Shown one piece after another: positions 18,145 through 27,655 of a stretch of 64,000 nucleotides of DNA; positions within the stretch are counted from its first letter, which is position 1; each line of letters opens with the position of its first letter. Both the position numbers and the translations under genes were made by a program. The notes under the pieces were generated by a model. It made no database searches. It was not told the origin of the DNA and saw nothing but the letters and a program-made list of their open reading frames with translations. The stretch is from positions 23,652-87,651 of the forward strand of contig CAZCOB010000004.1 in assembly GCA_964500415.1 (NCBI GenBank), written 5' to 3'. This stretch comes from JAFGPF01 sp964500415 (GTDB lineage: Bacteria > Chloroflexota > Dehalococcoidia > Dehalococcoidales > RBG-16-60-22).

Positions 18145-18219
18145 TTCTGGTCGTACCTCCCGGGAAAACTTGGTGTGGCGTCTGCGATAGAATTGCCAGT
18201 TAATTCTACAATATAAAAC

Positions 18220-18248
18220 AGTATAGTATAGAGAAACACATTTGTCCA
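18220..18248 (-). promoter_or_regulatory. Sigma-70-type promoter of the rfb operon
   Basis: On the minus strand a -35 TGGACA (18243-18248) and a -10 TATACT (18220-18225) are separated by exactly 17 bases. Transcription would begin near 18213, about 70 bases before the rfbF start at 18144. A second, overlapping TATACT lies at 18225-18230 but would leave a spacer of only 12 bases. The 214-base gap 18145-18358 is divergent to the radical SAM gene at 18359. This is a consensus match by eye, not a mapped start. Confidence 0.6.
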
Positions 18249-18358
18249 CAGACATAACACGGCTGCCAGCAGTCACTTGAGCTCAGACCATCGCTCTTGA
18301 CCTTATGGTTATGCCAATATTAGAATAGCGATAGATGGGCGTAAAGGGGTAGCTGCCA

Positions 18359-19729
18359 TTGAAAATATTATTCGTACATCCGGTGGCGGGGCAGAATCCG
18401 ACTTTCGTATATGGTATCGGTTCTCTTTCGGCAGTCCTCAAGGCCGAGGGGCATGAAACAAGCCTGTTAAAACTTATCAATAGTAATTATGATTCAGCGT
18501 GCGAGGCTATAGGTTCGGCTGCGCCAGACCTTATGGCTATTTCCTGTACCTCTCTTCACTGGCCGCTGGTCAAGGACTTCTCTCGCAGGGTTAAAGAGCA
18601 ATTCAGCATACCCATCTTTGTCGGTGGTTCACACACGACAATGTTTCCGGAATCGTTACTCGAAACAGAGTCTATCGATGGGGTATGCCGGGGCGAGGGA
18701 GAACTCGCTTTACTGGAATTAATCAACAGGTTAAATAAAGGTAGTGAATATCCGGATGTTGCCAATTTCTGGTTCAGGAAAAATGGTGAAATTATCCAGA
18801 ATGAAGTCAGGTCTCTGATTGATGATTTAAATAAGTTACCCATTGCCGACCGCTCCATCTTCCCGGCGCAGGATATACTGAACTACACCAATTTTACTTT
18901 TTCACGAGGATGCCCCTATAACTGTAGTTATTGCTGTAACAGTACGCTGAAAAGTATATATAAAGGAAAGGGAGCCGCGATTAGATTCAGGAGTGTCGCC
19001 AATGCGCTTGAGGAAATCGGGCTCGTCGTTGAACGATATCATCCCCATCATCTTTTCTTTGACGATGATACTTTTGTGAAAAACGGGAGGTGGCTGGAAG
19101 AGTTCTGTTCGGAATATCCCCGGCATTTTAACGTTCCTTTTTCCTGTAATGCCAGGCCTGAATTAATTACCAGAAAGATTGCCGGTCTGATGAAATCGGC
19201 AGGATGCGCCGGTATAATCATCGGCGTTGAATCGGGTGACGAAGCCCTGAGGAAACAGGTCCTGAATAGAAGCATGACCGATAAACAAATCATAGAATCC
19301 TTCGATATCGCCAGGGAAAGCGGATTGCAGGTGTCCTCTTTTAATATGATTGGAATACCAGGAGAAACACCTGCCGGTTTTCAAAAGACGATAAAACTTA
19401 ATCAGATAATAAGACCGGATACGATACAGTTATCGACCTATTATCCCTTCCCGGGTTCGGCACTGGGTGACATGTGTTACGAAAAGGGCTATATCAAGGA
19501 AGAAGTGCTCTCGTCTACTTATAATTACTTCGAAGAGTCGGTACTGCAATTACCTGATTTCAGCAACGCAGATATCAACAGGCTACGCCGACGGTTTCAG
19601 TACAATGTGTACCGGAAATACTCACTTAAAAAGGCTTTACTGAGCCTGCTGTCGTCGGTGCTGCCAGCCCGGCTGAAAGGTAAGATACCTTCCCCGTTGA
19701 TAAAGTTGTACAGCTTTTTCTTCCGATGA
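18359..19729 (+). CDS. Cobalamin-binding-type radical SAM protein (BchE-like)
   Basis: The 456-residue protein starts at a TTG with an AAAGGGG site nine bases upstream; no ATG or GTG fits better. The first 130 residues resemble a B12-binding Rossmann domain (ILFVHPVAG, YGIGSLSAVLKAEGHE, FVGGSHTTMFPE, CRGEGE), though the DXHXXG cobalamin-ligand motif is not evident. The radical SAM CX3CX2C motif is at Cys185, Cys189 and Cys192 (GCPYNCSYC), followed by FFDDDTF and GVESGDE segments. Such enzymes do methylations or ring changes on lipids, sugars and cofactors. It stands alone on the plus strand between two minus-strand glycan operons. Confidence 0.85.
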   Translation: MKILFVHPVAGQNPTFVYGIGSLSAVLKAEGHETSLLKLINSNYDSACEAIGSAAPDLMAISCTSLHWPLVKDFSRRVKEQFSIPIFVGGSHTTMFPESLLETESIDGVCRGEGELALLELINRLNKGSEYPDVANFWFRKNGEIIQNEVRSLIDDLNKLPIADRSIFPAQDILNYTNFTFSRGCPYNCSYCCNSTLKSIYKGKGAAIRFRSVANALEEIGLVVERYHPHHLFFDDDTFVKNGRWLEEFCSEYPRHFNVPFSCNARPELITRKIAGLMKSAGCAGIIIGVESGDEALRKQVLNRSMTDKQIIESFDIARESGLQVSSFNMIGIPGETPAGFQKTIKLNQIIRPDTIQLSTYYPFPGSALGDMCYEKGYIKEEVLSSTYNYFEESVLQLPDFSNADINRLRRRFQYNVYRKYSLKKALLSLLSSVLPARLKGKIPSPLIKLYSFFFR

Positions 19730-19757
19730 CCTGTATCTTGTCAAATTGCGGCTCCTG

Positions 19758-20819
19758 TTACCGGCTGCGGTTTACGACCGCCTTCTTTAACGTGCCGAAG
19801 ACGCCGCTAAGCCTGTCCAAAGAGCGCCACTGCAGCAGCTTCACCTTCAACCGCATTTTCCCGAAGCCATTCAGCCGCTTGGGTCGGTAGCTCCCACTTG
19901 CATAGTCATCATAAATGCTACGGGCGAAATCGTAATACCTCTGCCCCACCTCTTCAATGGCCGGCAGGCTGATGCTCTGCTGGTAGTGGTCGTAGGTGCC
20001 GGATATCTTTTCAATAGCCTCGATGATGTCGGCCTCGTCGTTAAAGAGCACGCCGCCCTCGCCGATAATCTCCGGGTGCCCGCCGTCGTTCCTGGCCACC
20101 GCCGGCAGGCCGCAGTGCATGGCTTCGATAAGGGAGTTAGAGCAGGGGTCGTTCGAGCTGGCCGTGATAAAGATATCGTGCTCCTTGAGGATAGCGGCCA
20201 GCTCCCGGCTGGGGAGCGGCGGTATGTGCCGGATATTCCGGAATTTTACCGGCGAGTTGCCGACGAAGGTCATCTCATAACGGTTAAAGTCGAGGTGGCT
20301 GTCCAGGTATTCATAGGTGTCGAAACCCCGCCGGATATTCCCCGACCAGGAGGTGGCAATCAGCTTCATTTTCCCGGACGGTCGTAATTTGTCCTGCCGA
20401 TTGAATATCTCGGGGTCGGGAGCGTTGATGATAGTCGTCTCATAAGGAGCCTCTTTTATGCCCACCTCGCCGTTCATCTTTCGACTCCAGTTCGACTGAA
20501 AAACAGTCCCGTCGGCTATGAGGCTGTTAAAACGGAAAATCACCCTGTCAACGGCTTTATCACGACCCCGTACATACGATACCGGGCCGTCCACGCGGTG
20601 CAGAAATATCTTTCCGGGGTAGTTCCTCTTGGCCTGAAGGAGGGTGTCCAGGTAGTGGTGGCTGTTGAACAGAATCGCCTGAGCCCCGGACGGAATATCG
20701 GCATAAACGCCACGCTGTCTCAGTAAGCCCCGGAGGGCTTTGAGGAACTGGTTACCACCACCCCACGGCCCCTCTGTGAACTCGTAGAGAATGTGGATTT
20801 TAAAATCCGTCTTTTTCAT
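19758..20819 (-). CDS. Glycosyltransferase family 4-like protein
   Basis: The 353-residue protein has a GT-B layout: an N-terminal ILYEFTEGPWGGGNQFLKAL loop, LHRVDGP, and a C-terminal region with ATSWSGNIRRG, FVGNSPVKF and the EX7E-like box in DPCSNSLIEAMHCGLPAVA. It overlaps the radical SAM gene upstream by 20 bases, so the two are probably co-translated. Donor and acceptor are unknown. Confidence 0.85.
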   Translation of the reverse strand: MKKTDFKIHILYEFTEGPWGGGNQFLKALRGLLRQRGVYADIPSGAQAILFNSHHYLDTLLQAKRNYPGKIFLHRVDGPVSYVRGRDKAVDRVIFRFNSLIADGTVFQSNWSRKMNGEVGIKEAPYETTIINAPDPEIFNRQDKLRPSGKMKLIATSWSGNIRRGFDTYEYLDSHLDFNRYEMTFVGNSPVKFRNIRHIPPLPSRELAAILKEHDIFITASSNDPCSNSLIEAMHCGLPAVARNDGGHPEIIGEGGVLFNDEADIIEAIEKISGTYDHYQQSISLPAIEEVGQRYYDFARSIYDDYASGSYRPKRLNGFGKMRLKVKLLQWRSLDRLSGVFGTLKKAVVNRSR

Positions 20820-22092
20820 CGTACTTGTACGGGTTTTCCGTAAGCAGGGTCAGCCCCTCGACTTCCCGATGGGCCAGGCCGCTTTGGCTGAACTCCTTAA
20901 AGAAGTCTTTAATGGCATTGTCGCGACGGCGGGAGTACTCCACGTTATCCAAGCAGCGTATCCGTGGCGTCTCGGGGTCCTTGCAGAAGCGGCAGATAGG
21001 GTTCGATTTCTCCGAGTTTGCCGTCCTTCTCAGGTACTGTAATACCCCGCTGTTCCAGATGTCCCTGCTAAAGCTGTTTTTACCACTCTCGTAGAATTTT
21101 CTGTAATCTATTCGGAAGAGCATTACCCGGTTGCACACGCTGATGTACTCGCAGTTTTCGTACTCCACACACCCCTTGAACTTTATCGTCGTCCAGGGCG
21201 CTTCGCAGTTAGGACGACCGCCCTCCTCGATATCAGCGTGGCTCATGTCACCGAGCAGGGGCGGCTTCGCCGGCACCATACGCAACCCTGTCCCGGCGGC
21301 GTAGGCGTAGGCGTCCTGCAGCAGGGCATCGCAGGTGCTGGTATCGAAATAGAACGATATATCGCTCTCCAGAACGTTGCGGCTGCTGTAATAGTGGTTC
21401 ATCACAAAGGAGTCCACGCCGATGTCTTTTACCCTTTTCATCAGGCCTTCCACGGTGTGGGCGTTCAGGCGGTTCAGAGCGAAGTTGATGCCTATATGAG
21501 GATAGCGGCTGTTCAGGCGGTTGCGAAGTCTGATGATAGATTCCAGCCCGGCGAGTAAGCTGTCGAAATCGCCGCCCTGCAATTCAGCGTAGGTCTGGCT
21601 GTCTCCGGCGTGAACCGAAACAAGCAGCGAATCGAACCGGCTGTCTATCAACCGCCGCGCCGCCTCATCGTTAATCAGCAGGGCGTTAGTGGTGGCGGAG
21701 AGCCTGATGCCGAGCTTTTTAAGGTAGCTGATTACCTCCATTATGTAAGGATTAACAAAGGGCTCGCCGGTGGCGCCGGAGAGCTCCATGGCAATGATAC
21801 GCCGGAGCCATCTGTCATGGTTCTTGAGTAATTCGGCGGTGAGGTTATTCGGGAAGACCTTGCCGGCTACCTCCTTAGCCTTTTTATAAAAGTAATGTAT
21901 CTCGCAGAACTTGCACCTCAGGTTGCAGAGGTTGGTGGTGTTCATGGTGGCGAAGTAGGGAAAAGACCGCAGCACCTCTTTTTTCCGGCGGCGCTCGAAG
22001 TTATTTATCAGGAAGTTAACGGCTTTCAGGCGAGATTGAGAGTTTAATAAAGCCTGCAAATTTTCCCGGTTTATCATTGAAATCAGGCTCAT
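20800..22092 (-). CDS. Radical SAM/SPASM-like protein
   Basis: The 430-residue protein has the radical SAM motif at Cys56, Cys60 and Cys63 (LCNLRCKFC), LSGATGEPFVNPYI as the SAM-binding region, and several later cysteines (CEAPW, CVEYENCEYISVC, ICRFCKDPE, RIRCLDN) that could bind auxiliary clusters. It is flanked by GT4 genes on both sides: it shares its start base 22092 with the stop of one and overlaps the start of the other. A role in modifying a glycan or its lipid carrier is plausible. No specific reaction can be named. Confidence 0.83.
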   Translation of the reverse strand: MSLISMINRENLQALLNSQSRLKAVNFLINNFERRRKKEVLRSFPYFATMNTTNLCNLRCKFCEIHYFYKKAKEVAGKVFPNNLTAELLKNHDRWLRRIIAMELSGATGEPFVNPYIMEVISYLKKLGIRLSATTNALLINDEAARRLIDSRFDSLLVSVHAGDSQTYAELQGGDFDSLLAGLESIIRLRNRLNSRYPHIGINFALNRLNAHTVEGLMKRVKDIGVDSFVMNHYYSSRNVLESDISFYFDTSTCDALLQDAYAYAAGTGLRMVPAKPPLLGDMSHADIEEGGRPNCEAPWTTIKFKGCVEYENCEYISVCNRVMLFRIDYRKFYESGKNSFSRDIWNSGVLQYLRRTANSEKSNPICRFCKDPETPRIRCLDNVEYSRRRDNAIKDFFKEFSQSGLAHREVEGLTLLTENPYKYDEKDGF

Positions 22093-23201
22093 TATGTCAC
22101 CTTGTCCAGCAAAGGCTTATAAATCATCTCGTAGTATTGCCGGGCAATCTCCGACCACGCATACTTCCCGACGGTATTCTGGCCTTTGCTTACCAGATGT
22201 CCGGCGAGCTCACGGTCGGCGATAATTGTCTCAACTCTGGACGACAGCGTCGCGACATCATCAACGTCGGCTAATAGCCCGTTGAAGCCATCCTCGATAA
22301 TGTCAGGCGCCATACCGACTCTGGTACTTACCAGGGGAACTCCCGCCGCCATCGCTTCGGTAAGCGCCTTTGGGCCGCCCTCGGCGCGGGATGTTACCAG
22401 GTACACATCCAGAGCATAATAGAATTTCGGAATTTCCGGGTAATTTTTCAAGTAGAAGTGCTTGTAGGGAACGCCGATTCTCTCCAGTTCTTTCTTCAAA
22501 TAACCCCGGGCCGGGCCGGTCAGCAATACGAAGACGTTATGGTCTTTTTTTAACCTTTCAATCACACTGACAAATATATCGGGACCCTTAATCCACTTGG
22601 GTTCCAGCCCCTCGCCCCAGCCCACGCCGTCCTTCTGGAAGGAGCCTATGATAAAGCTGTCCTGTGGTAATCCAAGCTCTTCTCTGATGGCATTCCTCAT
22701 GTGTTCCGTGACCGGCTCGAAGATACTTAAGTCCACCCCGATAGGGACAACCACTATTTTATCCTCCGGGACACCCCATTTTATAAGGTTTTCCCGCGAT
22801 ATAGTGCACGAGGTATGGACTATATCGGCTTTTTCAGCCGCCTCGGGAAGGGCCATTATCATGGCCAGGTTGGCGGGGGCTTTATCTTCCTCGGTGCCGT
22901 GAAACCAGGTATAAACAATCCTGTTGTCCGGGTTTACCTCCCGCCACATCTCAGGTAAAAAAGTACCCCGCGAGCCGAAATGGACTATCTGATGATGGAC
23001 ACCCCGGTGGGTTGTCGTTGTTTTAACGCGCAATAACTTTTGCCGGGTCAGGTTTCTGGCTATATCTTCACCGACCTGTCTGGCCACCCAGTCAGCCGAT
23101 TCCATAATGTAATATATTGTAGAACGCGGCTTCTCAGTCCTTGAACAAATTGCGTTATATATCCAATCTTTATATTTAGTAGCTAAGGCACCATACTTCA
23201 T
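22092..23201 (-). CDS. Glycosyltransferase family 4 protein
   Basis: The 369-residue protein is a GT-B transferase with HFGSRGTFLPEMW, the linker IVVVPIGVDLSIFEP, GSFQKDGVGWGEG, and the retaining EX7E box in EGGPKALTEAMAAGVPLVS, followed by GMAPDIIEDG. It acts in the cytoplasm on nucleotide-sugar donors. It is the gene immediately upstream of the radical SAM gene and appears to be in the same minus-strand run of glycan genes. A 78-base gap separates it from the SDR gene at 23280. Confidence 0.9.
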   Translation of the reverse strand: MKYGALATKYKDWIYNAICSRTEKPRSTIYYIMESADWVARQVGEDIARNLTRQKLLRVKTTTTHRGVHHQIVHFGSRGTFLPEMWREVNPDNRIVYTWFHGTEEDKAPANLAMIMALPEAAEKADIVHTSCTISRENLIKWGVPEDKIVVVPIGVDLSIFEPVTEHMRNAIREELGLPQDSFIIGSFQKDGVGWGEGLEPKWIKGPDIFVSVIERLKKDHNVFVLLTGPARGYLKKELERIGVPYKHFYLKNYPEIPKFYYALDVYLVTSRAEGGPKALTEAMAAGVPLVSTRVGMAPDIIEDGFNGLLADVDDVATLSSRVETIIADRELAGHLVSKGQNTVGKYAWSEIARQYYEMIYKPLLDKVT

Positions 23202-23279
23202 TTCGTCCCCATAATTGCAGTAACTTGCCGGAAATCACCGTCAATACTATTAATCCCGTACACGCCTTTCCTGTCTTCT

Positions 23280-24518
23280 CTACAGGATATCTTTAATATC
23301 GCTTCTATCATTTACCGCAAAGTAGTCCAGTTGGTCCTGTATGATATCCTCCAGGCTATATTCTATTTTAAAGCCAAGCTTCCGGAGCTTGCTCGTATCC
23401 GCTAATAACAGAGGCACTTCCGCAGGCCTGAATCTACTGGCGTCGAAATATACAGGTATCTTGCCCTTGTTCGTATCAACCCATATGCCCTCGTCTTCAA
23501 ATGAGAATTCCAGCTCATCCTCAAGCAACAAATTATCGATTCTGGTTTTTTCGAATTCAACCCCGAAAGCCGGGGAGCTATCTTTTTCGATAGGCGACTC
23601 TACCAGCTTATTATTCTGCATACTTCTGATTCTATCCACCTTCCAACCGGCTTGTTGCAGACTTAACAGCAGGTAGCTCAGAACGGAATTAGTTCTCATC
23701 GACCCCTGATTATAGACATCACCGGGACTGCCGGCTTCGGCCAGCAAGCAGTAACCTCTGGCCATATCCACGACATGGCTCCAATCCCTCATGGCATTGA
23801 CGTTGCCTATGGTGATTCTGTCGGTTTCTCCAATTTTCAAACTCGTGACCTGGCTCGTGATTGTCGATGTTACGTACGCCGTTGGCCTTCTGGCTCCTTC
23901 ACGGTTAAACCCTCTCGCGACTATCGTTTTGATTCCATAGCAGTGATAGTAATTTCGCATCAGGTATTCCCCCTGGACTTTGCTGACAGCATACGGGGAC
24001 ATTGGCCGGAACGGGTTTTTTTCCGTAACCGGCAGTTCCGGAATCGTTAACGGTTCCGGAAACAATACGCCATACCTCTTTAAAATTTTGTCATACTGCT
24101 TCTGAGAGCTTATAACCAGACCGTATTGCTCGCTCGAACCGGCGAAGATAATCACAGGGTCTATTTTCCCGATTCTTACAGCTTCTAAAAGGTTAGCGGT
24201 GCCCAGCGTATTCGTGGTGATAGTGTCCAGAGGGTAAGTGAAGCTTCTAGGGACAAAAGACTGGGCGCCGAGATGAAATATCACATCCGGCCTGGACTTG
24301 TCTAATACAAGTTCCAGAGAAGCGATGTCGTTCAGGTCTCCTTCCAGTAACTCTATCTCTTTTTGTATACCACCCAGACTTTTCGGTTTTAACTCCTCAG
24401 CCGTTCTTCTTACCAGACCGTAGACTTTCGCCTGCCGTTCAAGCAGTAAACCGGCCAGGTAAGGACCTACAAAACCGCTTATTCCGGTTATCAGCACCCT
24501 TTTGTCTTCCCATTTCAT
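23280..24518 (-). CDS. GDP-mannose 4,6-dehydratase-like extended SDR with an insertion
   Basis: The start is set at 24518 (MKWEDKRVLITG), with GGAGG seven bases upstream; the GTG at 24533 contains that ribosome site and is less likely. The 412-residue protein has TGISGFVGPYLAG, FHLGAQSFVPRSF, AGSSEQYG and the catalytic Tyr176-X3-Lys180 (SPYAVSK). RDWSHVVDMARGY matches GMD-type dehydratases. It is longer than usual because of an extra segment at about 300-358, rich in Glu and Asp (LLLEDELEFSFEDEG), and one near 133-165. It may act on GDP- or UDP-sugars. It is distinct from the typical gmd at 37794. Confidence 0.78.
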   Translation of the reverse strand: MKWEDKRVLITGISGFVGPYLAGLLLERQAKVYGLVRRTAEELKPKSLGGIQKEIELLEGDLNDIASLELVLDKSRPDVIFHLGAQSFVPRSFTYPLDTITTNTLGTANLLEAVRIGKIDPVIIFAGSSEQYGLVISSQKQYDKILKRYGVLFPEPLTIPELPVTEKNPFRPMSPYAVSKVQGEYLMRNYYHCYGIKTIVARGFNREGARRPTAYVTSTITSQVTSLKIGETDRITIGNVNAMRDWSHVVDMARGYCLLAEAGSPGDVYNQGSMRTNSVLSYLLLSLQQAGWKVDRIRSMQNNKLVESPIEKDSSPAFGVEFEKTRIDNLLLEDELEFSFEDEGIWVDTNKGKIPVYFDASRFRPAEVPLLLADTSKLRKLGFKIEYSLEDIIQDQLDYFAVNDRSDIKDIL

Positions 24519-24582
24519 TGGAGTGCCTCCCACTATTCTGGAGTACCGATTTTAGTACTCATCGTATTTGCGTAATTTCTCT

Positions 24583-25707
24583 CTATGCTACCAGTTGACG
24601 GTAGAGTTCCAGTTCCCACTCAATCAGTATTTCCAGCGAGAATTTCTCTTCGATTGTTTTTCGGGCGTTCCGGCCCAGCTTCTCCCGCAGTCCTTCATCC
24701 GCCATGACACGGATAACGGCCTCTCTGATGGAAGCCGGGTCCGTATTACATAGGAAGCCGTTCTCCCCATGTTTGATGACTTCTTTTATTCCTTCTACGT
24801 CGGTGCCGACTACCGGCAAACCGCAGGCCATAGCCTCCAGGAGGGTCTTGGGCATATTTTCCCACAGCGACACTAAAACGAACAACTCGTGCTGGTTGAG
24901 AATCCCGGGCAATTGATGGTTGGGTATGTTGCCCAGGAAATGTATATTTATGTTGTTATCTGCAGCAAGCCTCTTCAACTCCTCCTCATACGGGCCGTTA
25001 CCGATAATATCAATTGTGAAGGGTAACCCGACCAATGCTTCCAGTAATGCCGGAAGATTCTTCTCCTTGCTCAATCTCCCGACAAAACACATTGAATTCT
25101 TTATTTTGTCTGTCTTCAAGGGTTTGAATATCCCGGTCTCGATGTAATTGGGGATAAGAACCAGATTGCGCGAACGGTAATATTTCACCACGTACTCTAA
25201 GTTCATCCGGGAACTCGTGACGGCAGCGTCCGCCGCCCGATAAGCCAGCCTTTCCAGATTCCTTATAATCGACATTTTTACACGGCTCCCGGGGTTTTCT
25301 TTACGATAGTTAAAAGACCACATATACCCGGTCCGCACTACCAGCTTTTTACGGTAGAGGAGCTTGGCGAGTACGGCACTCCAGGAACCGAGCATCTGGT
25401 TCGTCTTAAGGATATCAACCTCTTTAAGTATTTTGCGATGGATAATCGGGAGTAAAAAGCTATACAGGAAAGAATTTGAGGTAAACCGGGTGGGCACTAT
25501 CGTGATATTTTCAGCGAGGTAGTCTTTAAACCGCAGGTCGTCATTACCGCCGTAGGTGAAAAAATATATCCGCTCGAAATACCTGCTCAACCTGTTATAT
25601 ATCGCCACCTCCCTGTCTATCATCCCCATATCATGCCAGGTCTTCAGAGAGACACCCGCTGTGAAAAATAGAGCCAGCGTTTTACCCGCCAGTGCTTGAT
25701 ACTTCAT
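24583..25707 (-). CDS. Glycosyltransferase family 4 protein
   Basis: The 374-residue GT-B protein shows VLIPNYIETGIFKPLK at the domain linker, CFVGRLSKEKNL, IDIIGNGPYEEEL, and the EX7E box in ENMPKTLLEAMACGLPVVG followed by GIKEVIKHGENGFL. It is a retaining nucleotide-sugar transferase. The start overlaps the upstream methyltransferase stop by four bases, which suggests co-translation. The sugar is unknown. Confidence 0.92.
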   Translation of the reverse strand: MKYQALAGKTLALFFTAGVSLKTWHDMGMIDREVAIYNRLSRYFERIYFFTYGGNDDLRFKDYLAENITIVPTRFTSNSFLYSFLLPIIHRKILKEVDILKTNQMLGSWSAVLAKLLYRKKLVVRTGYMWSFNYRKENPGSRVKMSIIRNLERLAYRAADAAVTSSRMNLEYVVKYYRSRNLVLIPNYIETGIFKPLKTDKIKNSMCFVGRLSKEKNLPALLEALVGLPFTIDIIGNGPYEEELKRLAADNNINIHFLGNIPNHQLPGILNQHELFVLVSLWENMPKTLLEAMACGLPVVGTDVEGIKEVIKHGENGFLCNTDPASIREAVIRVMADEGLREKLGRNARKTIEEKFSLEILIEWELELYRQLVA

Positions 25708-26366
25708 GTTAGTCTGCCGACCACTGCCCAGATTTCCCCGAACTGCAACGATGCTTTCTCTATTTTCATTCCGGCTGCGGCTAACTCTTCGGCAAAGCTC
25801 TCCAGCGTGTATTCTATTTGATGAGTCGCATCGAGGCGGTATTCTATTCCCGACTCTCTCTTGTAATACGTCAGCCAGTCACGATTTACCATCGGAACTC
25901 GTATTAGAAATTTGTCGGCCAGGTCCCTGATTCTGGTCAGGAAATTATGCCTGTTCTCTATATGCTCCAGCAGATTGGACAGAACAACAACATTATACCC
26001 GTTTTTAAAATCGTATCTAGTAACATCTCCGCAGATGTACTCTATATTGGCTCTGCTAAAATCCCTCCTGGCAGTCTCGATATTGCTTTTGCTCAGGTCA
26101 ATGGCCGTAACGCTTCTCGCCTTTACGGCGATATCAGATGTAAGGGCACCGTTACCACAGCCGACATCCAGTACCGTATCTCCGTCATTGATATTATCGA
26201 TAAAAAAACGGTGGTAATTCATCAAACGGTGCTTGGGATGTATGCCGCCTTCGGCCACGGAAGCAAGCCATGAAATATAGTGATAGCACAGGTTATGCAG
26301 ACTCATGAGCAGTTTGACGATGAACCGGGCAGCCCTAGCCTTAATTCTACCAGCAAATCCCTTCAT
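25704..26366 (-). CDS. Class I SAM-dependent methyltransferase
   Basis: I place the start at the ATG at 26366 (MKGFAGRIKAR), preceded by AGGGG nine bases away; an ATG at 26408 lies further inside the neighbouring dehydrogenase gene. The resulting 220-residue protein has motif I VLDVGCGNGALTSDI, AIDLSKSNIETA, and VVLSNLLEHIENRHNF. It overlaps the 3' end of the UDP-glucose dehydrogenase gene by about 20 bases and the GT4 gene downstream by four. The substrate is probably a nucleotide sugar or a glycolipid. Confidence 0.83.
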   Translation of the reverse strand: MKGFAGRIKARAARFIVKLLMSLHNLCYHYISWLASVAEGGIHPKHRLMNYHRFFIDNINDGDTVLDVGCGNGALTSDIAVKARSVTAIDLSKSNIETARRDFSRANIEYICGDVTRYDFKNGYNVVVLSNLLEHIENRHNFLTRIRDLADKFLIRVPMVNRDWLTYYKRESGIEYRLDATHQIEYTLESFAEELAAAGMKIEKASLQFGEIWAVVGRLT

Positions 26367-27594
26367 ATATTCTTGCCCCTCTGGCTTTGGGAACTCCCCT
26401 GCCGTCAATGACTATCTTGCCGCTGTAGTCCAGTTCGTTAAATTCCGCCCATTCAGTGAGTATAAGGACAGCATCGGAATTCAGGACCTCCTCTTTGGTC
26501 GTATATTCTATCCGGGGAAATAAATTTTTAAAGTTTTCTGCTGCCATGGGGTCGTAGGCTCTAATCCTAGCTCCTTCCTGCAGAAGGGCTTCTACAATTA
26601 TTATCGCCCTGGAATCCCTGATATCATCGGTATAGGGTTTAAATGCCAGGCCCAAAATCCCTATCGTCGCATCCTTTAACGAAATGTGCTTTTTAAGCAG
26701 AGCTACCGCCTTCAATGCCTGCTCGTCGTTACGATTTAACACTTCCCGCAGCAGTTTCGGCTCATATCCTATTTGTCTGGCCCGGCTAATCAATCCCCTG
26801 AGGTCTTTGGGCAGACATGAACCTCCGAAACCGACACCGGCATTGAGAAACTTGTTTCCGATGCGGTCATCATAGCCAATCCCTTTTGCCACCTCGTAGG
26901 TATCTATTTTTAGCTGTTTGCAGATATTGCCGATTTCGTTGATGAAGGAAATTTTAGTAGCCAGAAACGTGTTGGCAGTGAGCTTAATCATCTCGGCGGT
27001 TGTCAGATTCGTGCGCATGATGGGGGCAGCAAAATCCTTATAGAGAGTCGTCAGTACATCTCCTGACTTATTATCATATTCCCCGATAATAATTCGGGCG
27101 GGATGCATAAAATCGTAAATGGCTTTACCTTCCCGGAGAAATTCGGGCGACATACAAACTCCAAAGTCCTTGCCTGCTTTCTTCCCCGATTTCTCCAATA
27201 GAGGAATGACAATCTCATCGGTCGTACCCGGGGGTACGGTGCTCTTCACGCACACAACACAATATTCTTCTTTATTTTTCAGGATTCGGCTGATTTGTTT
27301 TGCCGCACCTTCTATTTGCCCCAGCAAAAGGGAGCCATCGTCATCATTGGGTGTCCCCACACAAATAAAGATTAGCTCCGAATCGATAATTTTCTCGAAG
27401 TCCGTCCCGGTTTCAAGGCGGATGACATTGATAAGCTCCTCCAAACCTTCTTCATAAATGTAGGGCTTTTTTTTGTTTATAGCTTCAATCTTACTCCCGT
27501 CGACATCTATCAGGGTTACTTCGTTGTTCAACTTTGCCAGACAGGTTCCGGTCACAAGACCGACATAACCAGCACCTATAACGGATATTCTCAT
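26347..27594 (-). CDS. ugd: UDP-glucose 6-dehydrogenase
   Basis: The 415-residue enzyme oxidises UDP-glucose to UDP-glucuronate in two NAD steps. It has the N-terminal ISVIGAGYVGLVTGTCLA dinucleotide loop, VGTPNDDDGSL, STVPPGTTDE, and the catalytic cysteine in GFGGSCLPKDL, with the C-terminal UDP-binding domain (LGLAFKPYTDDIRDS). This matches the TuaD/Ugd family well. A 61-base gap separates it from the second dehydrogenase upstream. It supplies an acidic sugar donor for the glycosyltransferases around it. Confidence 0.93.
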   Translation of the reverse strand: MRISVIGAGYVGLVTGTCLAKLNNEVTLIDVDGSKIEAINKKKPYIYEEGLEELINVIRLETGTDFEKIIDSELIFICVGTPNDDDGSLLLGQIEGAAKQISRILKNKEEYCVVCVKSTVPPGTTDEIVIPLLEKSGKKAGKDFGVCMSPEFLREGKAIYDFMHPARIIIGEYDNKSGDVLTTLYKDFAAPIMRTNLTTAEMIKLTANTFLATKISFINEIGNICKQLKIDTYEVAKGIGYDDRIGNKFLNAGVGFGGSCLPKDLRGLISRARQIGYEPKLLREVLNRNDEQALKAVALLKKHISLKDATIGILGLAFKPYTDDIRDSRAIIIVEALLQEGARIRAYDPMAAENFKNLFPRIEYTTKEEVLNSDAVLILTEWAEFNELDYSGKIVIDGRGVPKARGARIYEGICW

Positions 27595-27655
27595 GCAATT
27601 CTTTCCTTATCTTGAAATATAACTTTCGCCAACAACCGGCGCCCCGGTTGCGATT

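Noticed and set aside
18145..18276. 44-residue N-terminal extension of RfbF
   Set aside because: It runs through the promoter, RfbF normally starts at the MAPDN position and a good ribosome site lies just before it.
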